Part shown: one piece after another, positions 1 to 7,555 of the stretch
Layout of the letters: the number at the start of each line of letters is the position of its first letter
How positions within the stretch are numbered: position 1 is the first letter of the stretch
Assembly (NCBI GenBank): GCA_963808135.1
Contig: CAWEFA010000133.1
Span: 1 to 14,609, forward strand
Direction: 5' to 3'
DNA from: CAWEFA01 sp963808135
GTDB taxonomy: Bacteria; Bacteroidota; Bacteroidia; Bacteroidales; DTGW01
DNA length: 14,609 bases
Position numbers and translations under genes: made by a program
Notes under the pieces: model-generated
Seen by the model: only the letters and a program-made list of their open reading frames with translations
Told to the model about the DNA's origin: nothing
Databases searched by the model: none

Positions 1-2
1 CT

Positions 3-638
3 TTTGAAAAAGCATTAAAACTATATCCCGATAATTATCAGCTTAATTATCAGTATGCCTTAAGCTGCTATAAATATCGTAACTTAGATAAATCTATTCC
101 CGCAATAAAAAAAGTAGTAACACAACAGCCTCTTTTTGTTCCTGCCCATTATTTATATGCATGCTGCCTGTTCGAAAATTTAAACGACCGAAATTGCATT
201 TCCGCTTTTCTTTTTGCCCTGCTCCTCGACAATGATTCCCTTCGGGCACAACAGGCTATAACTTTCGTGAATGAATATCTTAAGCATAATTTCGATAATA
301 TAAATATCCCGTTTTTTGAGCGCCGGCTTGGCATTTCAACAGTCGATGATGTTTTGTATTATTATATTCCGAAAAAAATAAAAGGTAATATTTATTCAAA
401 ATTAAGTTCGGAAGGCCTAAGTGAAATGATTGAAAATTATTTAAAATCTTCAAAACAATTTTTACCGGAATATCAAAATTTTTATTCTTCGTTATTGCAA
501 CAAAACCTTACCGGGGCATTTAGCTGTTATATATTGCGGATGACTGGCAATGAATATATCAAGCAGTGGTACTCGGTTCACAAAGATATTTTATTGCAAT
601 TTGCGGGGTTTTTAATTAAAAACCTGCCCGGTAAATAA
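3..638 (+). CDS. TPR-repeat protein, C-terminal part (5' end outside window)
   Basis: The frame is open from the left edge to a TAA at 636-638, giving 211 residues, so the gene starts outside the window. The first in-frame ATG (267) is internal, because clear protein sequence precedes it. The first ~60 residues look like tetratricopeptide helices: FEKALKLYPDN, then YQLNYQYALSCYKYRNLDKS, then AIKKVVTQQPLFVPAHYLYA. This is the usual pattern of bulky and small residues with a proline at the end of each repeat. The last ~120 residues are helical-looking without a motif I recognise. TPR domains are protein-interaction scaffolds; no catalytic signature is visible and the partner is unknown. prfB starts 38 bases downstream on the same strand, so the two may be co-transcribed. 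I am sure of the reading frame and fairly sure of the TPR assignment, but cannot assign a function. Confidence 0.75.
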   Translation, partial: FEKALKLYPDNYQLNYQYALSCYKYRNLDKSIPAIKKVVTQQPLFVPAHYLYACCLFENLNDRNCISAFLFALLLDNDSLRAQQAITFVNEYLKHNFDNINIPFFERRLGISTVDDVLYYYIPKKIKGNIYSKLSSEGLSEMIENYLKSSKQFLPEYQNFYSSLLQQNLTGAFSCYILRMTGNEYIKQWYSVHKDILLQFAGFLIKNLPGK

Positions 639-676
639 ATAACTTTAATAATTTAGCGCATTAATAAAACAGATAA

Positions 677-1778
677 ATGATAACCACAGAACAGATAAAA
701 GATTTGAAAGAGCGTAAAGAAGCCCTGAGGAGGTACCTTTGACATTGACAACTTAATAATTCAAATAGAGAAAGAAGAGCTAAAAACCCAAGATGCCGAT
801 TTTTGGAATGATCCGAAAGAAGCAGAAAAGCAGCTAAAAAAAATATCGTCGTTAAAGCATTGGACTACCGCATTTGATGAAGTAAAATCAGCGATTGAAG
901 ATTTATTGGTCATTGCCGATTTCCATAAAGAAGGAGAAGCAAGCGATAGCGAGTTGGAAAGCCAGCTTAATCTGGCGCTTCAAAAAGTTGAGGGACTTGA
1001 ATCGCGAAATATGCTGCGAAATGAAGAAGACAAACTGGGGGCAATTCTGAAAATCAATGCCGGCGCTGGCGGCACTGAAAGCCAGGATTGGGCTGAAATG
1101 CTTATGCGGATGTATATCCGGTACAGCGAGCGCCATAATTATAAAATTAAAGAAATGGACTTTTTAAAAGGCGAAGAAGCCGGTATTAAAACTGTAACAC
1201 TTGAATTTGACGGCGAATATGCTTACGGTTTTTTGAAAGGTGAAAATGGAGTCCATCGTTTGGTGCGCATTTCACCATTCGATTCAAATGCGCGGCGTCA
1301 TACCTCATTTGCATCGGTTTTTGTGTCCCCTCTTGTCGACGATACAATTGAAATAAATATTAACCTTGCCGATATTACCTGGGAAACTTATCGTTCGTCG
1401 GGCGCCGGTGGACAAAACGTTAATAAAGTTGAAACAGCCGTCAGGTTAAGGCATGCACCAACCGGCTTGGTAATTGAAAACCAAGAGGACCGTTCGCAAT
1501 TGAAAAATAAAGAAAATGCCATGCGGATACTGAAATCAATGTTATATGAAATGGAACTTCAGAAACGACGAGAGAAACAGGCAGAGCTTGAAGGCAAAAA
1601 ATTAAAAATTGAATGGGGCTCGCAAATTCGCAATTATGTGCTTCATCCGTATAAGATGGTAAAAGACCTTCGTACAAATTTCGAAACATCCAATGCGCAG
1701 GATGTTCTTGACGGTAACCTTGATAACTTCATTAAGGCTTATCTTATGGAGTTCGGCAAGTTATTAACAAAAGCCTGA
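677..1778 (+). CDS. prfB: Peptide chain release factor 2 (programmed +1 frameshift)
   Basis: Release factor 2 recognises UGA and UAA stop codons in the ribosomal A site and triggers peptide release. The gene starts at ATG 677 and reads 21 codons to CTT, followed by an in-frame TGA (740-742). Skipping T740 restores a frame that stays open to TGA 1776-1778, for a protein of 366 residues, close to the 365 of E. coli RF2. Both signatures are present: the stop-codon-reading tripeptide SPF at residues ~199-201 and the catalytic GGQ in SSGAGGQNVNK at ~244-246. The SPF tripeptide separates RF2 from RF1 (PxT). The start follows an A/T-rich leader with no Shine-Dalgarno. The gene is convergent with metK. 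An annotation that ignores the frameshift would begin at the TTG at 906 and lose the first 76 residues. Confidence 0.97.
728..743 (+). promoter_or_regulatory. prfB programmed +1 frameshift site
   Basis: The sequence AGGAGGTACCTTTGAC contains an internal Shine-Dalgarno-like AGGAGG (728-733), a three-base spacer, the slippery CTT codon, the in-frame stop TGA and a following C. This is the layout of the E. coli autoregulatory site (AGGGGGTATCTTTGAC). When RF2 is scarce the ribosome pauses at TGA, slips +1 and completes RF2. When RF2 is plentiful it terminates after 21 codons. Confidence 0.96.
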
Positions 1779-1788
1779 TAGAAGGCTT
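1771..1788 (+). terminator. Possible prfB terminator hairpin
   Basis: AAGCCT (1771-1776) and AGGCTT (1783-1788) form a six-base stem with a six-base loop that includes the prfB stop codon. A moderately T-rich stretch (ATCTTGTTTCTT) follows. The stem is short and the T tract is interrupted, so this is only a candidate. Confidence 0.35.
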
Positions 1789-2067
1789 ATCTTGTTTCTT
1801 AACCTTTGATGGGTTGGGTTAGGCTGATCAACATTTGCAGAAACTACGAGCAATAATTCATCTTCAAAACCAGAATTATTTATATAAAGTCTAATAATTT
1901 ATTGCACAAATATTGCATTTTTTTTCATTTCATAAAAAAACGATCTCAAAAGGTTGAGTTTTACTTATGCAGTACCACAAAGAAAAAACGCAAAGAGTTT
2001 TGTAATTGTAGTCTTTGCGTGAAACCGGTTTTATAAATAGCTTCAATTAAGCAGCAAATAAGCTAAG
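1779..2067. other. Convergent intergenic region between prfB and metK
   Basis: This AT-rich spacer has no convincing ORF. Its only clear structure is the inverted repeat at 1988-2020, listed separately. I saw no good T-tailed hairpin directly after the metK stop. Confidence 0.6.
1988..2020. repeat. Inverted repeat with 'cgcaaag / ctttgcg' arms
   Basis: ACGCAAAGA (1988-1996) and TCTTTGCGT (2012-2020) are perfect nine-base inverted arms around a 15-base loop. An additional CACAAAG lies just to the left (1977-1983) and GAAAC to the right. The wording resembles the 'cgcaaagacgcaaag' type of interspersed intergenic repeat found in many Bacteroidota and other bacteria. That resemblance is from memory and not searched. 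It could also act as a bidirectional terminator-like hairpin between convergent genes. Confidence 0.45.
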
Positions 2068-3387
2068 TTATATTCCGAATTCTCTTTTTAAAATGTCAAC
2101 ATAATTAAGTTCTTCCCAGGCAAAAAATTTAACTTTTTTGAAAATCTTTTCATTGCCGTTTGTTTGCCTGGTGTAGGTATCGCCATTTTTATAATATACT
2201 TCTATTTCTTCTTCAAAACATTCGCGCCCAAAATGCCCATATGATGCAGTTTCAAGAAATACCGGATTTTTAAGCCCGTAGCGTTTTACAATAGAATATG
2301 GCCGCATATCGAAAATTTTCGAGATTTTTTCGGCTATCTGGCCGTCATTGATTTTAACTTTTGAAGTGCCAAAAGTATTTACAAAAATGCTAACGGGTTG
2401 GGCAACGCCGATTGCATAAGCAACCTGAACCAGGACTTCATCGGCAATGCCGGCAGCTACCATGTTTTTTGCAATATGCCTTACTGCATAGGCTGCCGAC
2501 CTGTCGACCTTCGATGAATCTTTACCTGAAAAAGCGCCGCCGCCATGGGCGCCTTTGCCGCCATAAGTATCAACAATTATTTTCCGGCCTGTTAAGCCTG
2601 TATCGCCATGAGGGCCGCCAATTACAAATTTCCCGGTAGGATTGACATGTAAAATATAATCGGTTTCAAATAATTTTTTAATATGAGCAGGTAATTGGGG
2701 TAAAATTCGCGGAATGAGAATGGCTTTAACATCAGCTTTTATTTTGTCCTGCATTTTTTTATCGGCTTCTTTTTTAGCTTCAGGATGGTTGCTCTCGGGC
2801 ATAACAAATTCGTCGTGCTGTGTTGAAACTACAATTGTATGTATGCACTTTGGCTTATTGTTGTCGCCATATTCAACAGTAACCTGCGACTTGGAATCGG
2901 GGCGCAAATAAGTCATAACCTTGCCTTCGCGCCTTATTTTTGCCAGTTCTTTTAAAAGCAGGTGCGCCAGTTCTAATGAAAGCGGCATATAATTATCGGT
3001 TTCATTAGTAGCATAGCCAAACATCATCCCCTGGTCGCCTGCGCCCTGATCCTCATCGTTTATACGGACAACGCCCATATTAATATCGGCTGATTGTTCG
3101 TGAATGCTTGATATAACGCCGCAGGAAGAACTTTCGAACATATATTCGCCTTTGGTGTATCCAATCCGCTCAATTACCCTTCGGGCAACCTGCTGGACAT
3201 CAACGTAACCTTCGGTTTTAACTTCGCCGCTTAAAACTACCAATCCTGTTGTACATAAAGTTTCGCATGCAACTTTTGAATTCGGGTCAGAACGAAGAAA
3301 TTCGTCCACAAGCGCATCGGAAATTTGATCGGCCACTTTATCGGGATGGCCTTCAGAAACTGATTCTGATGTGAATAAATATGCCAT
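2068..3387 (-). CDS. metK: S-adenosylmethionine synthetase (methionine adenosyltransferase)
   Basis: MetK condenses ATP and methionine to S-adenosylmethionine, releasing phosphate and pyrophosphate, in the cytoplasm. The 439-residue protein has the family signatures in order: N-terminal GHPDKVADQISDA (residues 13-25) with the catalytic His14, GAGDQGMMFGYA (115-126), and the glycine-rich GGKGAHGGGAFSGKD phosphate-binding loop (276-290). It is ~55 residues longer than E. coli MetK (384), mainly through extra charged sequence around residues 175-245 and the C-terminal tail. I recall this longer form from Bacteroidota. The ATG start gives the canonical N-terminus MAYLFTSESVSEGHPDK and follows an AT-rich leader with no Shine-Dalgarno. 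It has its own 314-base upstream spacer with an inverted repeat in the probable 5' leader, so it may be transcribed separately from glnN. Confidence 0.98.
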   Translation of the reverse strand: MAYLFTSESVSEGHPDKVADQISDALVDEFLRSDPNSKVACETLCTTGLVVLSGEVKTEGYVDVQQVARRVIERIGYTKGEYMFESSSCGVISSIHEQSADINMGVVRINDEDQGAGDQGMMFGYATNETDNYMPLSLELAHLLLKELAKIRREGKVMTYLRPDSKSQVTVEYGDNNKPKCIHTIVVSTQHDEFVMPESNHPEAKKEADKKMQDKIKADVKAILIPRILPQLPAHIKKLFETDYILHVNPTGKFVIGGPHGDTGLTGRKIIVDTYGGKGAHGGGAFSGKDSSKVDRSAAYAVRHIAKNMVAAGIADEVLVQVAYAIGVAQPVSIFVNTFGTSKVKINDGQIAEKISKIFDMRPYSIVKRYGLKNPVFLETASYGHFGRECFEEEIEVYYKNGDTYTRQTNGNEKIFKKVKFFAWEELNYVDILKREFGI

Positions 3388-3421
3388 TGTTTTTAATTTT
3401 TAATATTAAACATTTTTTTAT

Positions 3422-3459
3422 ACCGGAAATCATTCAACTTACAGAATTACATTTCCGGT
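3422..3459 (-). promoter_or_regulatory. Inverted repeat in the metK 5' leader
   Basis: ACCGGAAAT (3422-3430) and ATTTCCGGT (3451-3459) are perfect nine-base arms around a 20-base loop, 35 to 72 bases upstream of the metK ATG. It would form a hairpin in the leader RNA if transcription starts upstream of it, or it could be an operator on DNA. It does not match any SAM riboswitch class that I can recognise. Confidence 0.4.
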
Positions 3460-3673
3460 CAATAAATTAAATATAAAATTTAAGGAAAAACAGGTAAGAT
3501 TGCGAATATGGACGACTGAATGTTAATGCGATAGTCGTTTTAGCATTTTTTTTCAGTGGTTGCAATCAGACTTAAATCTTTCCACAATTTCAGCTGTCAA
3601 AAATAGGATAAAATTATAAGATAACGCAAAAAGAATCCATTTATCTTTTCAATGATAAGTTAAAATATTGAAT

Positions 3674-3697
3674 TAAGCCTTTAACAAATAAGGCTTA
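3674..3697 (-). terminator. Probable glnN terminator hairpin
   Basis: On the minus strand a perfect eight-base stem (TAAGCCTT/AAGGCTTA, loop of 8) lies four bases past the glnN stop codon. It is followed by A/T-rich sequence without a strong unbroken T tract. The position right behind the gene supports a role in ending glnN transcription. Confidence 0.5.
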
Positions 3698-3701
3698 TAT
3701 G

Positions 3702-5891
3702 TTACCTTATAAAAAGCATTTCCCTGTATTTGGGCAAAGGCCATTTGTCGTTATCCACAATAAGTTCGAGCTTGTCTATATGATAACGGATTTCTTCCAA
3801 GTAAGGAGTAACCCTTTCGCAATAAGCCATTGCTTTTTCATTAATATCTTCAATTCTGTTGGCTATTTTTCGCGTTTCAACCATATCGTTCACTTTTGCC
3901 TTAATAGCTGAAATGTGGCTGTTCACTTCCTTAATCAGTTCAAGACGGGCTGCGGACATTTCTTCAAATTCACTTTCAGAAAAAATTTCTTTAAGAGCTT
4001 TAACATTTTTAATCAACGATGTTTGATAATTTAATGCCACAGGTACAATATGGTTCATGGCCAAATCGCCTAATACGCGGGATTCTATTTGAATCTTTTT
4101 TGTATATACCTCCTGACGCACCTCAACTCTTGCTTCAAGTTCTTTATGGCTTAAAACTTTAGTGTCGCTAAAAAGCTTTAATGATCTTTTACTTATCCAG
4201 GCTTTATTTAAAATCGGCACTAAACCTTCAACATTCAGGCCGCGTTTTTTAGCATCTTTTTTCCATTCTTCACTATAGTTGTTGCCATCAAACCGGATAG
4301 GCTTAGATTCTTTAATATATTTACGCAATACCTGAAAAATAGCTTCATCTTTCTTCACACCCTTTGAAATAATTGCATCAACATCGTTTTTAAAAATTGT
4401 GAGTTGCTGGGCAACAACAGTGTTTAATACCGTCATTCCCGGAGCGCAATTTGCCGATGATCCTACGGCGCGAAATTCAAAACGGTTACCGGTAAAAGCA
4501 AAAGGCGAAGTACGGTTTCTGTCAGTATTGTCGAGGAGAATTTCGGGTATGCGCCCAATGTCGAGTTTGAGGGCAGTTTTTTCATCAGGGCTCATTTTTG
4601 CTTCCGTAACTTTTTCTTCCAGTTCATCGAGCATTTTTATAATTTGTTGTCCGAGAAATACAGAAATAATTGCGGGAGGAGCTTCATTTGCGCCTAAACG
4701 ATGTGCGTTTCCAGCCGAAGCAATACTTGCCTTTAATATCTCATCATTATTATAAACCGCTTTTAAAACATTTACGACAAATGTAAGAAACTGTAAATTT
4801 GTTTTAGGATTTTTCCCGGGCGATAAAAGGTTTACGCCGGTATCGGTAGCCAACGACCAATTGTTGTGTTTGCCGGAACCGTTAATCCCTTTAAATGGCT
4901 TTTCGTGCAATAATACCTGGAAATTATGTTTGCGTGCCAATCTTCTCATAAGGCTCATAATAAGAAGATTATGGTCAACTGAAAGATTGCATTCTTCATA
5001 AACAGGCGCAATCTCAAACTGGTTCGGGGCAACTTCGTTATGTCGGGTTTTTGCAGGAATGCCTAATTTCCAGGCTTCATATTCAAGATCCTGCATAAAG
5101 GCCATAACCCTTTCGGGAACTGATCCGAAATACTGGTCTTCCAGTTGCTGGTTTTTTGCGGAATCGTGGCCCATGAGCGTCCTGTCGGTTAACATTAAGT
5201 CGGGACGAGCATTCCATAGCGCATCATCAATTAAAAAATATTCCTGTTCCCAGCCCAGATATGAATTTACTTTCTGGACATCTTTATCAAAATACTGACA
5301 AACTTCAACTGCTGCTTTATCAACGGCGTGCAGCGCTTTTAATAAAGGCGCTTTATTATCGAGCACTTCACCGGTATATGAAATAAATATAGTTGGGATG
5401 CACAATGTTTTATCAAGAATAAAAGCAGGAGATGAAGGGTCCCATGCTGTATAACCACGGGCTTCGAAGGTGCTGCGAATACCGCCGCTGGGAAAGCTGG
5501 ATGCATCTGGCTCCTGCTGAAAAAGCAATGTGCCTGAAAAAGTTTCTATAACACTGCCATTAGCAACAGGCTCAATAAAAGCATCGTGTTTTTCGGCTGT
5601 TCCTTCTGTGAGCGGATGAAACCAATGGGTATAGTGGGTAGCTCCCTGCTCCAATGCCCAAGCCTTCATACCTGAGGCAACCTGATCGGCCATTTTACGG
5701 TCAATTCGGATACCTTTATCAATAGCAAGTATTACTGCCTGGTATGCTTCTCTTGACAGGTATTTTTGCATTTTGTTTTTATCAAATACATATATCCCGA
5801 AATATTCAGAAGTTTTACTTTTTGGTGAGCTTACATCAACAGGTTTTCTGCCAAGCACTAAGGCCAGTGCCTTAAATCTTAAAGTTGCCAT
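3702..5891 (-). CDS. glnN: Type III glutamine synthetase
   Basis: This enzyme makes glutamine from glutamate, ammonia and ATP in the cytoplasm. The 729-residue length fits the type III family (about 700-730), far longer than type I or II. Visible signatures are an N-terminal region typical of the family (FGIYVFDKNKMQKYLS, residues 31-46), NEVAPNQFEIAPVYEE (285-300) carrying metal and substrate ligands, GINGSGKHNNWS (335-346) around the catalytic-core histidine, GNAHRLGANEAPPA (394-407), and DNTDRNRTSPFAFTGNRFEFR (454-474) at the nucleotide/phosphate site. The start ATG gives MATLRFKALALVLGRKPV and lacks a Shine-Dalgarno. The gene lies directly downstream of glnA on the same strand, separated by 251 bases with a terminator and a second palindrome, so it is probably controlled separately. 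I am confident in the family; glnN is the usual name. Confidence 0.97.
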   Translation of the reverse strand: MATLRFKALALVLGRKPVDVSSPKSKTSEYFGIYVFDKNKMQKYLSREAYQAVILAIDKGIRIDRKMADQVASGMKAWALEQGATHYTHWFHPLTEGTAEKHDAFIEPVANGSVIETFSGTLLFQQEPDASSFPSGGIRSTFEARGYTAWDPSSPAFILDKTLCIPTIFISYTGEVLDNKAPLLKALHAVDKAAVEVCQYFDKDVQKVNSYLGWEQEYFLIDDALWNARPDLMLTDRTLMGHDSAKNQQLEDQYFGSVPERVMAFMQDLEYEAWKLGIPAKTRHNEVAPNQFEIAPVYEECNLSVDHNLLIMSLMRRLARKHNFQVLLHEKPFKGINGSGKHNNWSLATDTGVNLLSPGKNPKTNLQFLTFVVNVLKAVYNNDEILKASIASAGNAHRLGANEAPPAIISVFLGQQIIKMLDELEEKVTEAKMSPDEKTALKLDIGRIPEILLDNTDRNRTSPFAFTGNRFEFRAVGSSANCAPGMTVLNTVVAQQLTIFKNDVDAIISKGVKKDEAIFQVLRKYIKESKPIRFDGNNYSEEWKKDAKKRGLNVEGLVPILNKAWISKRSLKLFSDTKVLSHKELEARVEVRQEVYTKKIQIESRVLGDLAMNHIVPVALNYQTSLIKNVKALKEIFSESEFEEMSAARLELIKEVNSHISAIKAKVNDMVETRKIANRIEDINEKAMAYCERVTPYLEEIRYHIDKLELIVDNDKWPLPKYREMLFIR

Positions 5892-5935
5892 AGAATTAAT
5901 TTAAATGTATTTAAGCAGGTTTAAAAATTTAGGGG

Positions 5936-5943
5936 CAAATATA
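5936..5943 (-). promoter_or_regulatory. Candidate -7 promoter box for glnN
   Basis: The minus strand reads TATATTTG, an exact match to the Bacteroidota sigma-ABfr -7 consensus TAnnTTTG, about 45 bases upstream of the glnN ATG. No clean TTTG is visible at the expected -33 spacing, and in AT-rich DNA such an octamer can arise by chance. Confidence 0.4.
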
Positions 5944-5996
5944 GAGATTATAAATTTTAGTTTTTTTGAAAAACAGAATTTCTTGTTGAAAACTGA

Positions 5997-6028
5997 ATAA
6001 TTTTCTCTCATTAATGAGAGAAAATTAT
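5997..6028. repeat. Perfect 32-bp palindrome upstream of glnN
   Basis: Positions 5997-6012 and 6013-6028 are exact reverse complements with no loop (core TCTCTCATTAATGAGAGA). It lies ~105 bases before the glnN start and about 54 bases upstream of the candidate -7 box. Neither strand has a long T tract directly after it, so it looks more like a dimeric protein-binding operator or a cruciform than a standard terminator, though a second terminator for glnA is possible. Confidence 0.6.
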
Positions 6029-6089
6029 AATTTATAGATAGAAATTTCAATTTTTTAAAAGTTTCATTAAATTTTCAATGAAAAAATAA

Positions 6090-6121
6090 AAAGCTGTTCT
6101 TTTATATAAAAGAACAGCTTT
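6090..6121 (-). terminator. Rho-independent terminator of glnA
   Basis: Positions 6090-6105 and 6106-6121 form a perfect 16-base inverted repeat (outer arm AAAGCTGTTC). On the minus strand it starts 21 bases after the glnA stop and runs into TTTTATTTTTTC, the expected stem plus T tract. The four central bases would form the loop. Confidence 0.8.
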
Positions 6122-6142
6122 AATGATTGGTTTCTTAATTTA

Positions 6143-7555
6143 TTAATTATCGTAATACAAAGCAAATTCGTATGGATGCGGACGCAGGGCTATTTGATTA
6201 ATTTCTTTGTCCTTCTTATATTCTAAATAATTATCAATTAAATCTGCTGTAAATACGCCACCTTCCAAAAGGAATTGATGATCTTTTTCAAGAGCGGCGA
6301 GTGATTCTGCTAATGAACCAGGAACCGATTTAATTTTCTTGCTTTCTTTTTCATTTAATTCATAAATGTTTTTATCAAGAGGTTCGCCCGGTTCAATTTT
6401 ATTTTTTATACCATCAAGCGCAGCCATGAGTATGGCCGAAAATGTGAGATAACCGTTTGTTGAAGGATCGGGACAGCGGAATTCAAAACGTTTCGCTTTC
6501 GGGCTTTCGCTATACATTGGAATACGCACCGCAGCCGAGCGGTTACGAGCTGAATAAACCAGGTTAACCGGAGCTTCAAAGCCTGGAACGAGGCGACGGT
6601 ATGAATTGGTTGTAGGAGCTGCAAATGCCAGCAAAGCTGCTGCATGCTTTAATACGCCGCCAATAGCCCATAAACCTTCCTGGGAAAATCCGGCATATTT
6701 ATTTCCTGCAAAGAGGTTTTTGCCACCCTTCCAGATGGAAAAGTGAACGTGCATGCCGCTGCCGTTATCTTCGAAAATAGGTTTGGGCATAAATGTTACT
6801 GTTTTGCCGTTTCGTAATGCAACATTTTTAGCAATATATTTATACCACATGAATTGATCGGCCATTTTTAATAAATCGACAAATAGCATATCAATTTCGC
6901 TTTGGCCGCCGGTAGCAACTTCGTGATGTTGAGCTTCGATTTTAATCCCTACTTTTCTCATTTCTTTTACCATTTCAGCGCGTAAGTCGCCATAAGTGTC
7001 TGTCGGGCTTACCGGGAAATAACCGCCTTTGTATGAAGGTTTGTAACCCAGGTTAGGTTCTTCGATACGGTTTGAATTCCAAGCGCCTTCAACAGAATCT
7101 ATTTGATAAAATCCTGTATTTTGTTTTTGGTCAAACCTAACTTCGTCAAAAATGAAAAATTCCGGTTCGGGGCCAATAAAAGCTGTGTCGCCAACATTTG
7201 TTTTTTTAAGATATTCTGCAGCTTTGGTAGCTACGTATCTCGGGTCGCGGGAATATCTTTCCTTGGTAATCGGATCAACAATGTTTGCAATTATACTAAC
7301 GGTTGGTTCTTTGAAAAAAGGATCCATTACAACGGTGCTTAAATCGGGAATAGCTAACATGTCGGATTGGTGAATACCTTGCCAGCCCCTTATTGATGAG
7401 CCGTCAAAACCAAGACCATCTACAAATATTGAATCATCCCATAAATCAACAGGATAACCGCAATGCTGCCATGAGCCTAAAAGATCGACAAATTTCAGGT
7501 CGACCATTTCAGCCCCATTTTTTTTAACAAAATCAAAAAATTCTTTTGCTGTCAT
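6143..7555 (-). CDS. glnA: Type I glutamine synthetase (I-beta-like)
   Basis: Type I glutamine synthetase forms glutamine from glutamate, ammonia and ATP and acts as a dodecamer. I chose the ATG at 7555 (MTAKEFFDFVKKN, 470 residues) because it matches the usual N-terminus and length; an ATG 27 bases upstream adds only MFNELNLII. Motifs in this numbering are GFDGSSIRGW (~49-58, latch loop), IGPEPEFFIFD (~127-137), ~25 extra residues typical of the I-beta subtype around WNSNRIEEPNLGYKPSYKGG (~159-178), HHEVATGGQSEID (~210-222), the NGSGMHVH ATP/metal segment (~264-271) and NRSAAVRIP (~338-346). Tyr398 in KNIYEL corresponds to the adenylylation tyrosine of enterobacterial GlnA (Tyr397). No adenylyltransferase gene lies in the window. 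Strong terminator downstream; glnN follows. Confidence 0.97.
   Translation of the reverse strand: MTAKEFFDFVKKNGAEMVDLKFVDLLGSWQHCGYPVDLWDDSIFVDGLGFDGSSIRGWQGIHQSDMLAIPDLSTVVMDPFFKEPTVSIIANIVDPITKERYSRDPRYVATKAAEYLKKTNVGDTAFIGPEPEFFIFDEVRFDQKQNTGFYQIDSVEGAWNSNRIEEPNLGYKPSYKGGYFPVSPTDTYGDLRAEMVKEMRKVGIKIEAQHHEVATGGQSEIDMLFVDLLKMADQFMWYKYIAKNVALRNGKTVTFMPKPIFEDNGSGMHVHFSIWKGGKNLFAGNKYAGFSQEGLWAIGGVLKHAAALLAFAAPTTNSYRRLVPGFEAPVNLVYSARNRSAAVRIPMYSESPKAKRFEFRCPDPSTNGYLTFSAILMAALDGIKNKIEPGEPLDKNIYELNEKESKKIKSVPGSLAESLAALEKDHQFLLEGGVFTADLIDNYLEYKKDKEINQIALRPHPYEFALYYDN

Larger units (their letters stand above)
3388..3701. other. Intergenic region upstream of metK, downstream of glnN
   Basis: No gene is visible in these 314 AT-rich bases. 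They should contain the metK promoter and leader and the glnN 3' end. Three inverted repeats stand out: 3422-3459 (metK leader), ACGACT/AGTCGT at 3512-3517 and 3533-3538, and 3674-3697 (after glnN). I did not find an exact TAnnTTTG promoter box placed convincingly for metK. Confidence 0.55.

Noticed and set aside
740..742. In-frame TGA as a nonsense mutation making prfB a pseudogene
   Set aside because: The surrounding AGGAGG, CTT TGA C is the classical programmed frameshift site, and the rest of the gene is intact with SPF and GGQ motifs.
903..1136. Minus-strand 77-codon frame opposite prfB
   Set aside because: It is fully inside the well-conserved release factor gene and has no features of its own.
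3388..3480. SAM riboswitch upstream of metK
   Set aside because: An inverted repeat is present, but I cannot identify the conserved core or pseudoknot of a known SAM riboswitch class, so only an unassigned leader repeat is reported.
7103..7373. Two overlapping plus-strand frames opposite glnA
   Set aside because: They lie within the conserved glutamine synthetase coding sequence and have low-complexity translations without motifs.
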